Part shown: piece by piece, positions 33,388 to 44,823 of the stretch
How the letters are laid out: every line of letters starts with the position of its first letter
Numbering within the stretch: position 1 is the stretch's first letter
Source of the DNA: Gordius sp. MW1
Taxonomy: Eukaryota; Nematomorpha; Gordioida; Gordea; Gordiidae
Length of the DNA: 64,000 nucleotides
Direction of reading: 5' to 3'
Assembly: GCA_964036665.1 (NCBI GenBank)
Contig: OZ038531.1
Coordinates: 3,472,001-3,536,000, forward strand
Notes under the pieces: generated by a model
What the model saw: the letters and a program-made list of their open reading frames with translations, nothing else
Database searches by the model: none
What the model was told of the DNA's origin: nothing
Position numbers and translations under genes: made by a program

Positions 33388-35039
33388 AACATGTCTTTAT
33401 AAGAAATTATTTAATTTCCATTTTTTGTTATTTATCAATAAAACCTTTTATTAACGCCTTTATATGCAAACATTTGATTCATTAAAAATAATAACAGTTT
33501 TGATACAACTTAGTAAATAACGACTCGACTCATCATCCCTGCTCTTAAAGCTCAAAAATAATTTTATGTTTTAAAAACGATGAATTTTTTGGCCGGAAAA
33601 CTTAGGTTCCAACAAAAACTTTGCAATGTATGGCAAAATTGAGTTTTTTTATCATTTATATTTTATAAGAGTCTATGTTTGATCAATTTAAGCCTTTGTA
33701 AACCATCATTGGACTGATATCACATAAAATCTCACCTTAATTGTGCAGTTGCTATCATCAAACAAAAACAGCCTAGTTTGTTAGAAATCATATTCGTGTT
33801 GGCTTAAACGGGCACCTTAATAAGATTTTAAACATCCTATCAAAGGGGTTTAGGCAAGCCCGAGCGAACACCTTAACGAGATTGAGACAATTCAGGTGTA
33901 ATGCGATTATTAAGTTCATTGGTGTAGGTGTAGAGATGGGGTGGTTTTCGCGTTAGAACCCCTTCCCATGATTTTAAATCTATATAATTGTTTTATTGTA
34001 TAGTTAATAAAAATAAACATTTTTTGGAATTTTACTTTTATTATTTTAATATTTTTACGCTTCACTTCAAACTTTCAGGGAAAAAACATTTATATTCAAA
34101 AAAATAGTTACAAATAAAATTTCACCTTACAAATTTTATACCCCCCCCCCCCCGAGGAAATCCTAGCCTATGATAATGTTAATGCTAACTTACGCTCGAC
34201 ATGGTCATTTTTTCTTTTATAATAAATTTTTTTATCGTAGTTCTATCAAAATGGAGGAAAAATTAAGACTTATATTCTTAAATTTGAGGTAATATAGATG
34301 TCAACTGTAAAATTTGTTTTAAAAAAATTATAAAAATGAGTGCCTGGGCTGCCAGACAAATATAGTATAATGGCGGGTAGTTTGGGTAACTTTAATGAGT
34401 CAGACATGGCTGGGGCAAAATTAAAAGGGGCTTTTATTAGCAAGAAATTTATTATGGAAAATCGTGCCGGATGGGTTTGTCAGAAATATTTAGGTTACTA
34501 TGACCTCTGCTGAACATAATTATTTACATTTAAATCTTATTAAAATATTAAAACAAATTTATTTAAGGCTGCATGGTCGTAGTCAGTACTGGAATTAAAG
34601 GGGGGCAATAATGATTTAGGGAGGGGCAAAATAATCATTTTTAGAAATCTTAGACAGAATTTTAACAAATTTTTGGATTTCCCTACCCCCCTTGGCTACG
34701 CCAAGTCTGAATATTGTTTTTAGTATATAAAACAAAATCAATAGACTTACATGTTGGATGTGGAAAACAAGAAAGAGTGATAATGCTAAAAATATCTGAA
34801 CTTTAATAAACAGAAATATAAGCATTATTATTTATGTTAAATCACCTCGATTGCTTGTATTCTGTTTCATTCTTAATACGTATGTATTGCATCTTATTTG
34901 CAAATTTAGTCATTAAAAGTCTATAAAATATGACGTAGTCCTTCACGCGTTAGTTCTAATCATTTACGGCTTTATCATTTTAAATTCAATTTCAAACACT
35001 GCTCTGGTCATGCTCTAAAAGCGGACCTTAATCCACTAT

Positions 35040-35238
35040 TAGTTTTGTCAAAATGGCTGCGTTTTGTTTGGTCGACCTTTGGTTTGAGTCGAGTAAACAT
35101 AAACAAATCAAAGGTTTTTGGTTTTTCTTAGTCGACCTCTAGGCTTAGTCGAAATTTGAAAAACATACCAGAATCGATCATATGTCCTAGTAAAACCAAA
35201 GGTCGACCAAACAAAACCCAGCCTTTTTTACCACACTA
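35040..35238. mobile_element. 199-bp foldback MITE, relative of the 32432 element
   Basis: It starts TAGTTTTGTCAAAATGGCTG and ends CAGCCTTTTTTACCACACTA, with inner GGTCGACC arms. Flanks TCCACTAT (35032-35039) and CACACTAT (35239-35246) match at 6 of 8 bases, an older TSD. Confidence 0.75.
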
Positions 35239-35247
35239 CACACTATC

Positions 35248-35375
35248 TAGTGTTTCGATCTCGTCTCAGGTTTCAAAAGCGAAGTCTCATCTCGGGTACT
35301 ATTTTGAGAATCTCGGTCTCGTTTAGGCCTAGAAAAATATCCGTCTCGTGTTGTCTCGCCGAGATCTATCTACAA
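35248..35375 (+). mobile_element. Isolated end of the GAGACGAG hAT family
   Basis: TAGTGTTTCGATCTCGTCTC begins 35248 and CTCGTCTC words continue to about 35370. This matches, in opposite orientation, the right end of the complete hAT at 48170-51282. No partner end or TSD was found. Confidence 0.6.
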
Positions 35376-35777
35376 ATTTGAACCTTATCATTTTTTATAC
35401 ACAAAAATTTTTCCCCTGCTTTTTAAAAAATTTAAAATGGCAGACCATTTTTTTATTTAGAAATCTTTATGTGCAACGCGTCATTAATATCGCTTGTACT
35501 TTACTCGCTATATAAAGATAGTTGCTGCAATAATAAAAATAGCAGTTTCAATTAAAGGGGCAGACTTTTCAATATCAAATTAACACATCTATATTAAAAA
35601 CATCGTGTTTACTATTTGGGGCTACCTGGGACCTTCAATGTGCACTGATAAAAATTAAGTAAATGCCCTCAGAAAAATATTTAAGACAAGAGTTTAAGGC
35701 CTTTGATATAATCATTGAGTAGACTGCTCATAACTATAAATAGGTGTATACTTTTTCCGCTATTTTAAAATGAGCAC

Positions 35778-36078
35778 TATGGTTTACCTTGGCTTAAAAT
35801 TTGAATATAGCAACGCGATCATTGGTTACCTATACAAAAAAACTTAATCTTTCTCTTTCAAGTATTTCCGCAACCTAAAGGAATACATACAAGTATTTGA
35901 AGGTCTTGCAATTCACTGTTATAATCCACGAATAACCTCGCCAGATGTGTATCGAGGTTTTTACTAAAATAAAAATTCGTTCATTTTTTTCTATTATTTG
36001 GAAATAAAAGTTGTTTGCTTTAATTCCTTGTCTAATAAAATACTATATTAACAGTTTATAGGTATCCAAGCCGCAACA
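35778..36078 (+). repeat. 5' LTR of deleted Gypsy
   Basis: About 301 bp. It aligns with 38094-38422 through GGCTTAAAATTTGAATA, CTCGCCAGATGTGTAT and GTTTATAGGTATCCAAGCCG. The terminal TG is missing relative to the 3' LTR, which begins TGTATGATTTACC. Confidence 0.85.
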
Positions 36079-36080
36079 AA

Positions 36081-36431
36081 ATGGTGACCCCAAGTCCAAA
36101 AATGGAAACACCAGAAATGGATGATGACTCGAACGTGGAAAACACATTGTACCACGTAAGCCCCATAATTTATTATTTAAACCCAGGTATAAATAAAGAA
36201 TTGGAAGAACTAAACAAGCTTGTAAAAAACCTTAGTGTCACAGTAGAAACACTAAAGAGGGATGTACAAAAAGTACGATCACGATCTTTTTCAAGACATC
36301 GATCCTACTCACGTCAAACACGCGCAGCAAGGACAAACGAGCCTAACCTATGCTGGTATCACAATCGATTCCAAGACAAGGCTAACAAATGCATAGAACC
36401 TTGCATTTTCCACCAAAAAGATTCAAACTAA
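36081..36431 (+). pseudogene. Gag C-terminal remnant
   Basis: A 116-codon frame whose ATG overlaps the primer-binding TGGTGACCCC. It has a predicted coiled-coil stretch (ELEELNKLVKNL), an Arg/Ser-rich patch, then LCWYHNRFQDKANKC...C, the cysteine-histidine motif typical of the gag end in one group of animal Gypsy elements. The capsid is missing, so this is a deletion product fused near the start codon. Confidence 0.75.
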
Positions 36432-37340
36432 TAGGCCGGCCAGCAAAAGCGACATCTGGCACCGACCTTAAAAAAACAAATCTCTTATTCTACGTATATG
36501 ATAATTCTTTAACTATAAATTTTTTAATTGACACTGGCGCAGAAATTAGCGTCATCCCGGCAACCAAACGCGAACGACTCAATTGGTCCAATATACAGCT
36601 TCAAGCTGCCAATGCAAGCGCCATAAAAACGTTTGGGCAGAAATCGTTGACTTTAGACCTAGGCCTAAAAAGGCCATATCAATGGAGCTTTACAATAGCT
36701 GACGTTAAATTTCCAATATTAGGAGCGGACTTTCTAAGTAAATTTAACTTTATAATTAATATTTCAAAGAAACAATTTATCGAAACACAAATTACGCCGG
36801 CCAAACAGATCGCAGTAAACTCCCAATTGGCGGTAGTAAATCCCCCGGAATTTACTTGGTTATTAAAAAAATTCCCCGATGTGTTTAAAGCTTCAGAATA
36901 TACGCCAACAGCAAAACATAATACCCAGCACTATATGGGCCGCCAGTATTTTCCAAACCCAGACGTTTGAATGCTGGAAAACTGAAGATAGCCAAAGATG
37001 AATTCATGCACATGATGGATTTAGGCATCATCAAAACTTCAAATAGCAGCTGGGCTTCTCCTCTACACATGGCACCCAAAAAGAACAATCAAGAGTGGAG
37101 ACCATGCGGAGATTATCGGGCTCTCATTATCAAAACAATTCCCGATCGTTACCCTCTACCGCATATACATGATTTTTCACTTTCCTTGTCAGGTAAAAAT
37201 ATATTCAGTAAACTGGATTTAGTTCGTGCTTATCACCAAATCCCAATGGCACCAGAAGATATCAAAAAAGTCGCCATCACAACCCCATTCGGTTTATTCG
37301 AATTCTTACGCATGCCTTTAACTTTGGCTTTCCAAGCACA
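36389..37340 (+). pseudogene. Gypsy protease and RT (first half)
   Basis: The protease frame (36389-36970) has FLIDTGAEISVIP and ILGADFLSKFN. The RT frame (36967-37340) has [41 protein letters not shown] and [12 protein letters not shown]. The two frames overlap by 4 nt and are out of frame with each other, so there is a frameshift at 36967. The YxDD box, the connection domain, RNase H and the integrase N-terminus are absent because of the internal deletion. Confidence 0.88.
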
Positions 37341-37983
37341 ACTACTGACAGTGGATCGCAGTTTCGTTCAACGCTATTCCGCAAATTTTCCCAGCTACTC
37401 GGTTATCATCATATAACCACAACCGCCTACCACCCACAAGCTAATGGGCTGATCGAACGCTTCCATGGTCAGCTAAAGAGTTCGATAATGGCAAAAGACA
37501 ACGCTAACAAATGGTCCGAATTACTCCCTTTGATACTACTAGGCATTAGAACGACGATCAAAGAAAACCTAGCTTGTTTTAGTTCCGAACTAGTTTATGG
37601 TACCACCTTACGCCTACCAGGCGATTTTATATTCCTCACACGACACCAATGCAACCGAGTTCGTACAACGCCTTCGACACTATTTCGACAACGTACGTTT
37701 CTCACCACCACGTACGTCAAATACCAAACAACAAATCTCCACCGATTTGTTTTCTACACCTTACATTTTTATCAGGACCGATAAAGTTCGGAAAAGCTTA
37801 TCCCCACCATACGAAGGCCCCTTCAAAGTTATTGACAGACAAACCAAATACTATGTGGTAAACAGAAATGGGAAACATGCTAACATTTCTATCGATCGGT
37901 TGAAACCAGCAAACCGAATCAGTCAACCGTATAGAGCCACTCATAAAAGGTCCGACCATTCAAAACCAACCTTCCACCTCTAA
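37341..37983 (+). pseudogene. Gypsy integrase, second half
   Basis: It resumes with [12 protein letters not shown] and TTTAYHPQANGLIERFHGQL, the second Asp and the Glu of the DDE core, then LPLILLGIRTTIKE and a frameshift near 37625. It ends with RKSLSPPYEGPFKVIDRQ and ISIDRLKPA, the C-terminal SH3-like region. A purine tract and the 3' LTR follow. Confidence 0.88.
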
Positions 37984-38093
37984 CACTACAACAAACCATA
38001 CAACAATAAAAGCAGGACGAAAAGTTCATTGGCCAGTTAAATTAGGCGAATACTTATATTTTTAGCACTCCTTGCAAATAGGGGAGGGGGACT

Positions 38094-38422
38094 TGTATGA
38101 TTTACCTTGGCTTAAAATTTGAATAGAGCAACGCGACCATTGGTTACCTATACAAAAAAACTTAACCTTTCTCTTTCAAGTATTCAAGCAAACTATTCAT
38201 AAAAGTGAGTACATACAAGTATTTGAAGGTCTTGTAATCACCGTTATAATCCACACAAAGAACCTCGCCAGATGTGTATATAAACGCGAGGTTTTTTCTA
38301 AAATAAAAATTCGTTCATTTCTTTCTATTATTTGGAAATAAAATGATGTGTGCTTTCAATTGATTTCTTGTCTAATAAAATACTATATTTATTAACAGTT
38401 TATAGGTATCCAAGCCGGAACA
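38094..38422 (+). repeat. 3' LTR of deleted Gypsy
   Basis: 329 bp, TGTATGATTTACC...GGAACA, preceded by the purine tract. Confidence 0.85.
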
Positions 38423-38594
38423 GCACAAATAAGGGAAAGACATATAGATTATAGTAATTTTGGTTAATTAAAGTGTTTACAGCATTTTAAAATATGTATC
38501 ATTTGCATATCATAAAGATAAAAACTAAAAATACTGTGATGATGTGATATTGAAGCAAGTTGGTGCCATCTGCATTTTATTAAATAATAATTTG

Positions 38595-38635
38595 TTACCT
38601 TCTTCATTAGTTTATAAAACTAATGAAGAAGGTAA
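38595..38635. repeat. Perfect 19-bp hairpin
   Basis: TTACCTTCTTCATTAGTTT (38595-38613) pairs with its exact complement at 38617-38635 across a 3-nt loop. The arm is a variant of the TTACCTTCCTCACTAGTTT motif inside the MITE at 29077, so the hairpin is a head-to-head junction of two pieces of that family. CATAGACTAGATAGAC, another end of the family, lies at 38750-38765. Confidence 0.88.
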
Positions 38636-38841
38636 ATTCACTTTTTCTATTTTTACGGGGTGCATTGCAGAAAGACATGGGAGATAGTTTAATTTATAAT
38701 GGTGGATTTAATGGTACACATTTTATCATATGAAACATAGGACCATAGACTAGATAGACCGCTCATCAACGCATAAAATATGTACCGTTTTTTCCACCAT
38801 TTGATGATAACATGATAATGTAATGATTATATAGATATTAT

Positions 38842-39791
38842 TAGAGCTGTTAAGTAACTAGTTACATGTAACTAATTTCTGGAACTAGTTCCTTTTCTTC
38901 AGAAAAGTCACTGTAATCAGTTACCTTTACTATAGATAAACTGAGACTGTAGTTAGTTACATTTATTCCGTAACTATTCAACAAAAGTTACAGTTGCTTT
39001 TTATAAAATTTAAAAATCATTAATGAATATAGTTAAACGTCTAGTTTGTGTTCATCGCTTTAAATTTAAATTCCCTTCGGGATTAAATTTAAATACTAGT
39101 TCGAAAAGATGGTCCATCCAATTAGAAAATTTAAAGTATCATAATTAATTATTTTCGTCAAAGTTGGTAAGGTTCCAAGAGTGCATTCGCTTTTTGTCTT
39201 TTATATTTCAACTTTTATTAATTATAATAATAATTATGGATTAAAAAAAATATGATAATTTTCCTAATTTATAAAAACTTTTTATTAAATTCAATGTACC
39301 ACTACCATCCAGTACCTCGTCGAACGCCTTTCTAGTCCTGGTAAACTAATATTTAGTGAAAATCGGACAAGCGTATATAATGACAATATAGAATATTACG
39401 TTTTATTGAAATCAACATATATTACCCTGTAATTTTATATATTAACATGGGCGTAGTTGGGGGGGGGGGCAGGGGATTACGAAAAATAATTTAAATGCAA
39501 AAACTTTGAAAAATTAAAAAAAATTATGTTTTGCCCCCCTCTAATTGAACTTTTAAACGTTTTGCCCCCCACCCCCCCCCCCCCTAACTTCGCTACGCCC
39601 ATTTATATTAAAAAATTATATTTAATAAAAATTGTTTGTTTGTTTTTTGCTCTAAAAACTTTTAATTTAACTATAGTTCCATCACATAAGTAACTGGAAC
39701 TGTATTCAGTTACTTTTGAAAAAATGTAACTGTAACTGTAATATAGTTACATTTCTTAACTAGTTATCGTGGAAAAGTAACTTTAACACTA
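38842..39791. mobile_element. Probable hAT-type MITE with GTAACT subterminal repeats
   Basis: The left end TAGAGCTGTTAAGTAACTAG and right end (inward) TAGTGTTAAAGTTACTTTTCC are similar, and both subterminal regions are full of GTAACT/AGTTAC words. No 8-bp TSD matches (GATATTAT vs CGTGGGTT). The related region in the tandem unit is 11399-12182. It contains the MITE at 39446. Confidence 0.45.
39446..39603. mobile_element. 158-bp MITE, orthologue of 11804-11973
   Basis: It starts CATGGGCGTAGTTGGGGG and ends CTTCGCTACGCCCATT, with the same 8-bp TSD TATATTAA on both sides (39438-39445, 39604-39611). The insertion pre-dates the split between the third copy and the tandem unit. Confidence 0.8.
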
Positions 39792-42227
39792 CGTGGGTTA
39801 AGTGGGGTCATTGATCCCAAGCAGCTAAAAAATGCTGTACAAACTAAGTTAGTTATTTTTATGGTTTAATAAAATTTAACCTCAAAAATCTCTGCAAAAT
39901 TTAACTTGTTTTTAACAACTAGTTTTCAAGATACAGTGTTTTGGATGCTCGGGGTCTTCCAGGACCCCACATTCCACAATATGAATCAAAAAAGAATTTG
40001 AATATATTATCAGAAGCCATAAACCTCAACCTATTTTTTTATAAACATTTCCTTTCATTTAAGATATTTTAATTCTAAACTTAGATTTTAATATGTTTAT
40101 TTTCCCTCGTGGTATTTCAAAGCGCTCATTTGCGTATATTTTCCTGCGCACTTTAATATTTCAACATGTCTAACATTAAAAAGTGATATATTTGATAATT
40201 GTCTGAAGACATTGGCGTAGCCAGGATTTCCTCAAGGGGGGGGGGGGGGGGTGGTGGGTTCAAAAAATTTGATAAATAATACTATTAACAAAATCGCAGT
40301 GACGGAGGCAGGACTATCCAATTAGGGGGGGGGGCAAATTTTGTGTCAAAGGATTTTGATTAAACAAAAACTAATTAAAATTATATAAATTCAATATCTA
40401 GGATAAGCTTTTAGTGAAAAATGTATTATTAATATCTTCAGGGATGCAAATTGCAAAGAGCTCCTACCAATTTTTCTGTTTGTGCTAATTAGAGCCATTG
40501 TTTGAAATAAACACATAGATGGGCCTCTTAGGCTTAAATTTTTCACCAGTACCAAAAATTGTCGCGCCCAGGGACTGTTAAAATGAAATTATAAGTCCGA
40601 GCTCGCCCCGCTAATTTTTTGCAAAGCACAGGTCCAGCCTAAACCTTCTTAAAGAACTCTTATATCTTCTGCGGCTTTTTAATCATTTTTTGTCAATATT
40701 TAAACAATCATTTATTTCTAAGGTAAAAATGTTCAACATTAATCATGTGAAATATATCAATTCCAAACAGGCTTTTGTTTGTTCCAACAAGTAACGCGCC
40801 GTTAAATTTTCACTAGTAGTACTTGAAGCTGAATAGAACCATTTATGATAAATAAAACTCTATGCAAGGTTAATTTTATATAATCAACACCTATTTTCGT
40901 TAATTATTCACGATCACCTTATTAAAAAAATAAAAACTTTTGGAATCCACGTATTTAAAAACACAAGTTCTTTGAATAAATAAAAAACAAAAATTAATGT
41001 GGACTTAATTACATTGTAAAGTTAAATAATAATAAAATTTGATAAACATCATAAAAATCACCATTTTTTATATATTAAAATATAAAGGTTTTGCCCCTAC
41101 TAATAGCTAAGCCCGTCCCGAGTCCGTTTAATTACCATAAGGCTCGTCCAAGCCCGGCCCGGAATTTTTGACAAAAAGCCCTTCCATGCTCGGCTTTGGC
41201 GGCGCTCGCTTTAATAAAGTTAGCTATATCATGATCATTAAAAAGCAAACTTTAAAAAATGAATTTACCAAACCATGAGGAATTTGAATTAGTTGAATTT
41301 TCACATCACGTTAGAATTAGCACGAGAGTTCTCGACATTCGACTTTTATATTTTTATCTTTGTTTTTCGTTAATTTATTAAAATTATACAAAAAATTTAA
41401 AACAATTGTGAACCATTATTTTATTCAAAAACCTTTACAAACATGTAATTTCCATATTTTGAGTAGGACCCTTAGTTAACATTGGCAAAAATAAGTAACG
41501 CATTTAGATAAATAACACTGGTCTACAAAAAAAAATAACCGTAAAACGGTCAACATATTCCGATAGAGTTTTTTGTGGTGAACACAAATATGTTTTTCGT
41601 TTTTATCCTATACGTCAAGTTTATTAGATATTTTGATTCAAAGTTGCGAAAATGACCGTTTTTGACCCTTTTCGATGCTCAATAGAGCGATAGTGAAAGG
41701 CTAAAAAAAATTTTAAACCTCTAAGTGGTAGAACCAACTTAGGGTAAAACATTAAAAAATGATTTTTTCCCCTATTGTTTTTACTTTTTCCAAAATATCG
41801 AATTTCAATTAGTCCCTATGCGAAGCGGCATCCTTTGAGCCTCCCTCCCTCCCTCTCTATCTAATTGGGTTTATAACACTATACTCTTAGTGCATGTGAG
41901 TGATTGATGGATGATGTGGGGGTGTGAGTGTGTAAGAGTAGTGGCGTAATACAAGCTATTCCTCTAGTAGAGAGGGAGGATGACAGGCGTAGTAGTAGGA
42001 ATAGTTCGTATTAACCCACTATTCTTGAACCCACCACACTCATCAATCACTTACATGCACTAAGGGTATTGTTATATAAGCATATAAGCCAATTAGATAG
42101 AGAGAGAGAGAGGCTCAAAGGAAGCCGCGATTTCGCACAAGGACTAATTGCATTTTTAATGTATATTAAAAAGTAAAACAATAGGGAAAAAAATAATTTT
42201 TCAATGTTTTACCCTATTGGTTCTACC

Positions 42228-43979
42228 CATAGACTAGATAGACTGCTTATCAATGCACAAAGTGTGTACCCTTTTTCCGCCATCTTGAAAGGCACATTGT
42301 AAAGTGGTGATCATATAGAAGTTCGTAATCTTCCAAATTAAATAATCTTAAAAAGGTAAATAAAAAAATATTAAATTGGGTAGATATCAAAAACAGCATT
42401 TTAAAATAAATATCATTTAAAAAATACATAAAAATTAATAAATGTAATGAATGCGATTAAAGTTTGTTTAATAATATAGCGCCATCAATATTAATTGCTA
42501 TTTTGTATAATATAAATTTATTTACGTTCGTTTTAATATATAAACTAGTGAGGAAGGTAAATTGACTGCTATATAGAGCCCTGCAAAGTCACTTTTTTTC
42601 AACCCGAACCCGACCCGACCCAAAAGCATTTAAATTTTTTCAATCCGAACCCTACCCGACCCGAATGAGTTTTAAATTTTTCAACCCGAACCCGACCCGA
42701 CCCGAAAGCTTTTTAAGCCAAACCCGACCCGACCCGACCCGAAAGTAAAAAAAAGTTAATATTGTAAAATTGATTTTAATGGATTTAAATGGCAACAAAA
42801 TATTATATCCCAAAAATGGACAAAACGATATATGTCTATCATTTCCCGGTCAGATGCTTAAAAGATAGGTTATATATGTAAAATCAATTTAGTCTCTAAT
42901 TAAAATTGCCTATAAATGGCCCATAAAGTATACTTTTAAGTTAATTGCGGCACTCCTATATGTGGTTATTATTATCTTCTTCAAATTATTAACAAACCCG
43001 CAATTTTTCACATATAAAATGCTTATATTCTAATTAAAATGAATTTGTCTGTATTATCATGCAATTTTGATTTTAAGGCCAATAACGGTTGTGGCAATAT
43101 TGTGCGAAAATGAAAGGAGAAAATTTGATTATGATTTCAAAAACTTTATTTTTTAAATCATGTTTGTAAAATATGATAAATTAATTTTATTCTAGTGTAT
43201 AAGTTAGGCGATAAAACAAGTTAAGACATTAATGTTTAAAAAAGAAAAATGGGAATTATGAAAATCATAAGTTTTGTTCCAATTACATGTTCAGTATAAT
43301 ATAGCATCCATCAAGATATTTTACTTTTCTGAGTTTAAAAATGCGCAATTCCAAAATTCAGATGTAACTTAAAAGAAATTTATTTAAATGAATGTATGAG
43401 ATAAATTAATCATACATTTAGATATTAATCATAAAATATTATATAAAATAGCATAATTTAAAAGATATGTTTATTATTCAATATAAAATTTAACGTTCAA
43501 CCCGACGCGGACCCGACTTTAAAATTTTTCAACCCGAACCCGACCCGAAGGCTTTGTAAAATTTTCAACCCGAACCCGACCCGAAAGCATTTAAAATTTT
43601 CAACTCGAACCCGACCGGGTTCGGGTCGGGTTTCGGGTCACCTGTGCAGGCTCTACTGTTATAGGGCAAAATTACATGGTTGAAATACACCAATTGTTCT
43701 CTTCAAAATGGAGGAAAATTTGACACACAATTAACCATATGCAACATATGGCATGAGCAGTCTCTGATTCTACGAAAATGCATTTGTCGATTAAAATGTG
43801 TGCATCTAATCCTAACCCAAACCCTAACCTAAAACCCCGACCTAAAACACTAACCCTAACGTTTTCGTCTCTGTAAACCCCTCTCAAGGAGCATTTTCGT
43901 TAAATATTCATAGACATTCATAGATGTTTGGTCAGTTAAACTTTGGTCGAATGCACCGATACGGTCTATCTAGTCTATG
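42228..43979. mobile_element. MITE of the CATAGACTAGATAGAC family, nested in the CACTA-like element
   Basis: Ends CATAGACTAGATAGAC and GTCTATCTAGTCTATG form a perfect 16-bp TIR, and the perfect 8-bp TSD is GTTCTACC (42220-42227, 43980-43987). The TSD falls where the outer palindrome arms should meet, so removing this element restores the outer foldback. Same family as 29077. Interrupted by the hAT at 42574. Confidence 0.92.
42574..43655. mobile_element. 1.1-kb hAT with (ACCCG) subterminal repeats, nested three deep
   Basis: It starts TAGAGCCCTGCAAAG and ends TGTGCAGGCTCTA. TSD CTGCTATA / CTGTTATA (42566-42573, 43656-43663) has one mismatch. The empty site is preserved in the sister MITE at 29188-29205 (CCCTATAACAGTCAATTT on the plus strand). 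AACCCGACCCG words crowd both ends (42600-42740, 43500-43640). No transposase. Confidence 0.92.
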
Positions 43980-44677
43980 GTTCTACCACTTAGAGGTTAA
44001 AATTTTTTTTTTTTAGCCATTCAATATCGCTCTATTGAATATCGAAAAAGGTAAAAAACGGTCATTTTCGCAACTTTGAATCGAAATATCTAAAAAACTT
44101 GACGTATAGGGAAAAAAACGAAAAACATATTTGTGTTCACCACAAAAAACTCTATCGGAATATGTTGACCGTTTTCCGGTTATTTACACAGTTGACTAGT
44201 GTAATTTAAGACAAGAGTTTCGGTCCTCTGATATAACAGTCATCAGTTCGTTTCATAAGAATGTATCGCATGTATTTTATAATGTTAATAGAGCTGAATG
44301 GTACGAGTGAATACTTTTTATAATTATTCCACAGTAATTATCTAGTTGTAAGCATTACACTCTTGCGAAAATACCAATAAAAGTAGCATTGTTACTAGAA
44401 AAGTAATGTAGTGACAGTTATTAGTTATTAATTGCTATGCAATTTAAATAGTCATTTGAATATACGCTTTGTTATTTGTAACATAATTACCTATTTTAGA
44501 ATATATGAATTTATTGTCTGCATATGTTTTTATCGTCTGCTTATAATTACTCGCGGTATTGAAATAAAAGTCGTTGTTTCGTTAGAAGACCTTAGATGTT
44601 AATAAATTATATGCTACTATTTTTTGTACCTTTAGCTATTGTATTATTGTTATACTACATATACAGAATAATCTTCA

Positions 44678-44823
44678 CTTTTATAAGCACTACAGCGAAC
44701 TTCTGTTCCCTCCGAACGAATTTTTGCAATCGACTTTCACTATTCGAAACGACTTTAAGTGATTAAAGCTTGAGCCCGCCTGGAATTCGTTATACCATGA
44801 TACACCTTCAAAACAGGATTTCA
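44678..44823. repeat. Inverted copy of 45757-45893
   Basis: The stretch reads as the reverse complement of 45757-45893 (GAAGGTGTATC...GTGCTTATAAA), with a few mismatches. Copies 1 and 2 have only the single forward version (1476-1610, 16007-16141). It sits directly against the cox3 NUMT. Confidence 0.85.

Larger units (their letters stand above)
29874..36956 (+). repeat. Second segmental duplication, segment A
   Basis: It matches 54087-64000 (window end) in the same orientation. The first part (to about 31790) shows many substitutions and indels. From about 31790 onward the match is almost perfect for 5.2 kb, with homopolymer length changes and one or two substitutions. Segment B has the extra Helentron-like element E2, which segment A lacks. 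Confidence 0.93.
35778..38422 (+). mobile_element. Internally deleted Ty3/Gypsy retrotransposon
   Basis: The 5' LTR (35778-36078) and 3' LTR (38094-38422) differ by substitutions and indels, so the insertion is older than the 90-bp-LTR element. The purine tract AGGGGAGGGGGA (38080-38091) precedes the 3' LTR, and TGGTGACCCC follows the 5' LTR at the primer-binding position. Flanks show a 4-bp TSD GCAC (35774-35777, 38423-38426). The interior keeps a gag C-terminus, protease, the first half of RT, and the second half of integrase, with a deletion joining RT to integrase near 37330. Confidence 0.9.
41516..44201. mobile_element. CACTA-like foldback element
   Basis: Termini are CACTGGTCTAC and (inward) CACTAGTCAAC, with TIRs of over 200 bp: 41516-41748 pairs with 43988-44201. 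The palindrome continues inward, 41740-41930 pairing with 42010-42227, so the bare element is one long foldback of about 930 bp. The 3-bp TSD is TAA (41513-41515, 44202-44204). The empty site in copy 1 reads GATAAATAATTTAAG at about 759-773. CACT(A/G) ends plus a 3-bp TSD fit the CMC/EnSpm superfamily. No transposase. It is interrupted by the 42228 element. Confidence 0.85.

Noticed and set aside
36885..37088. Minus-strand frame in Gypsy protease/RT
   Set aside because: Antisense shadow of the pol frame.
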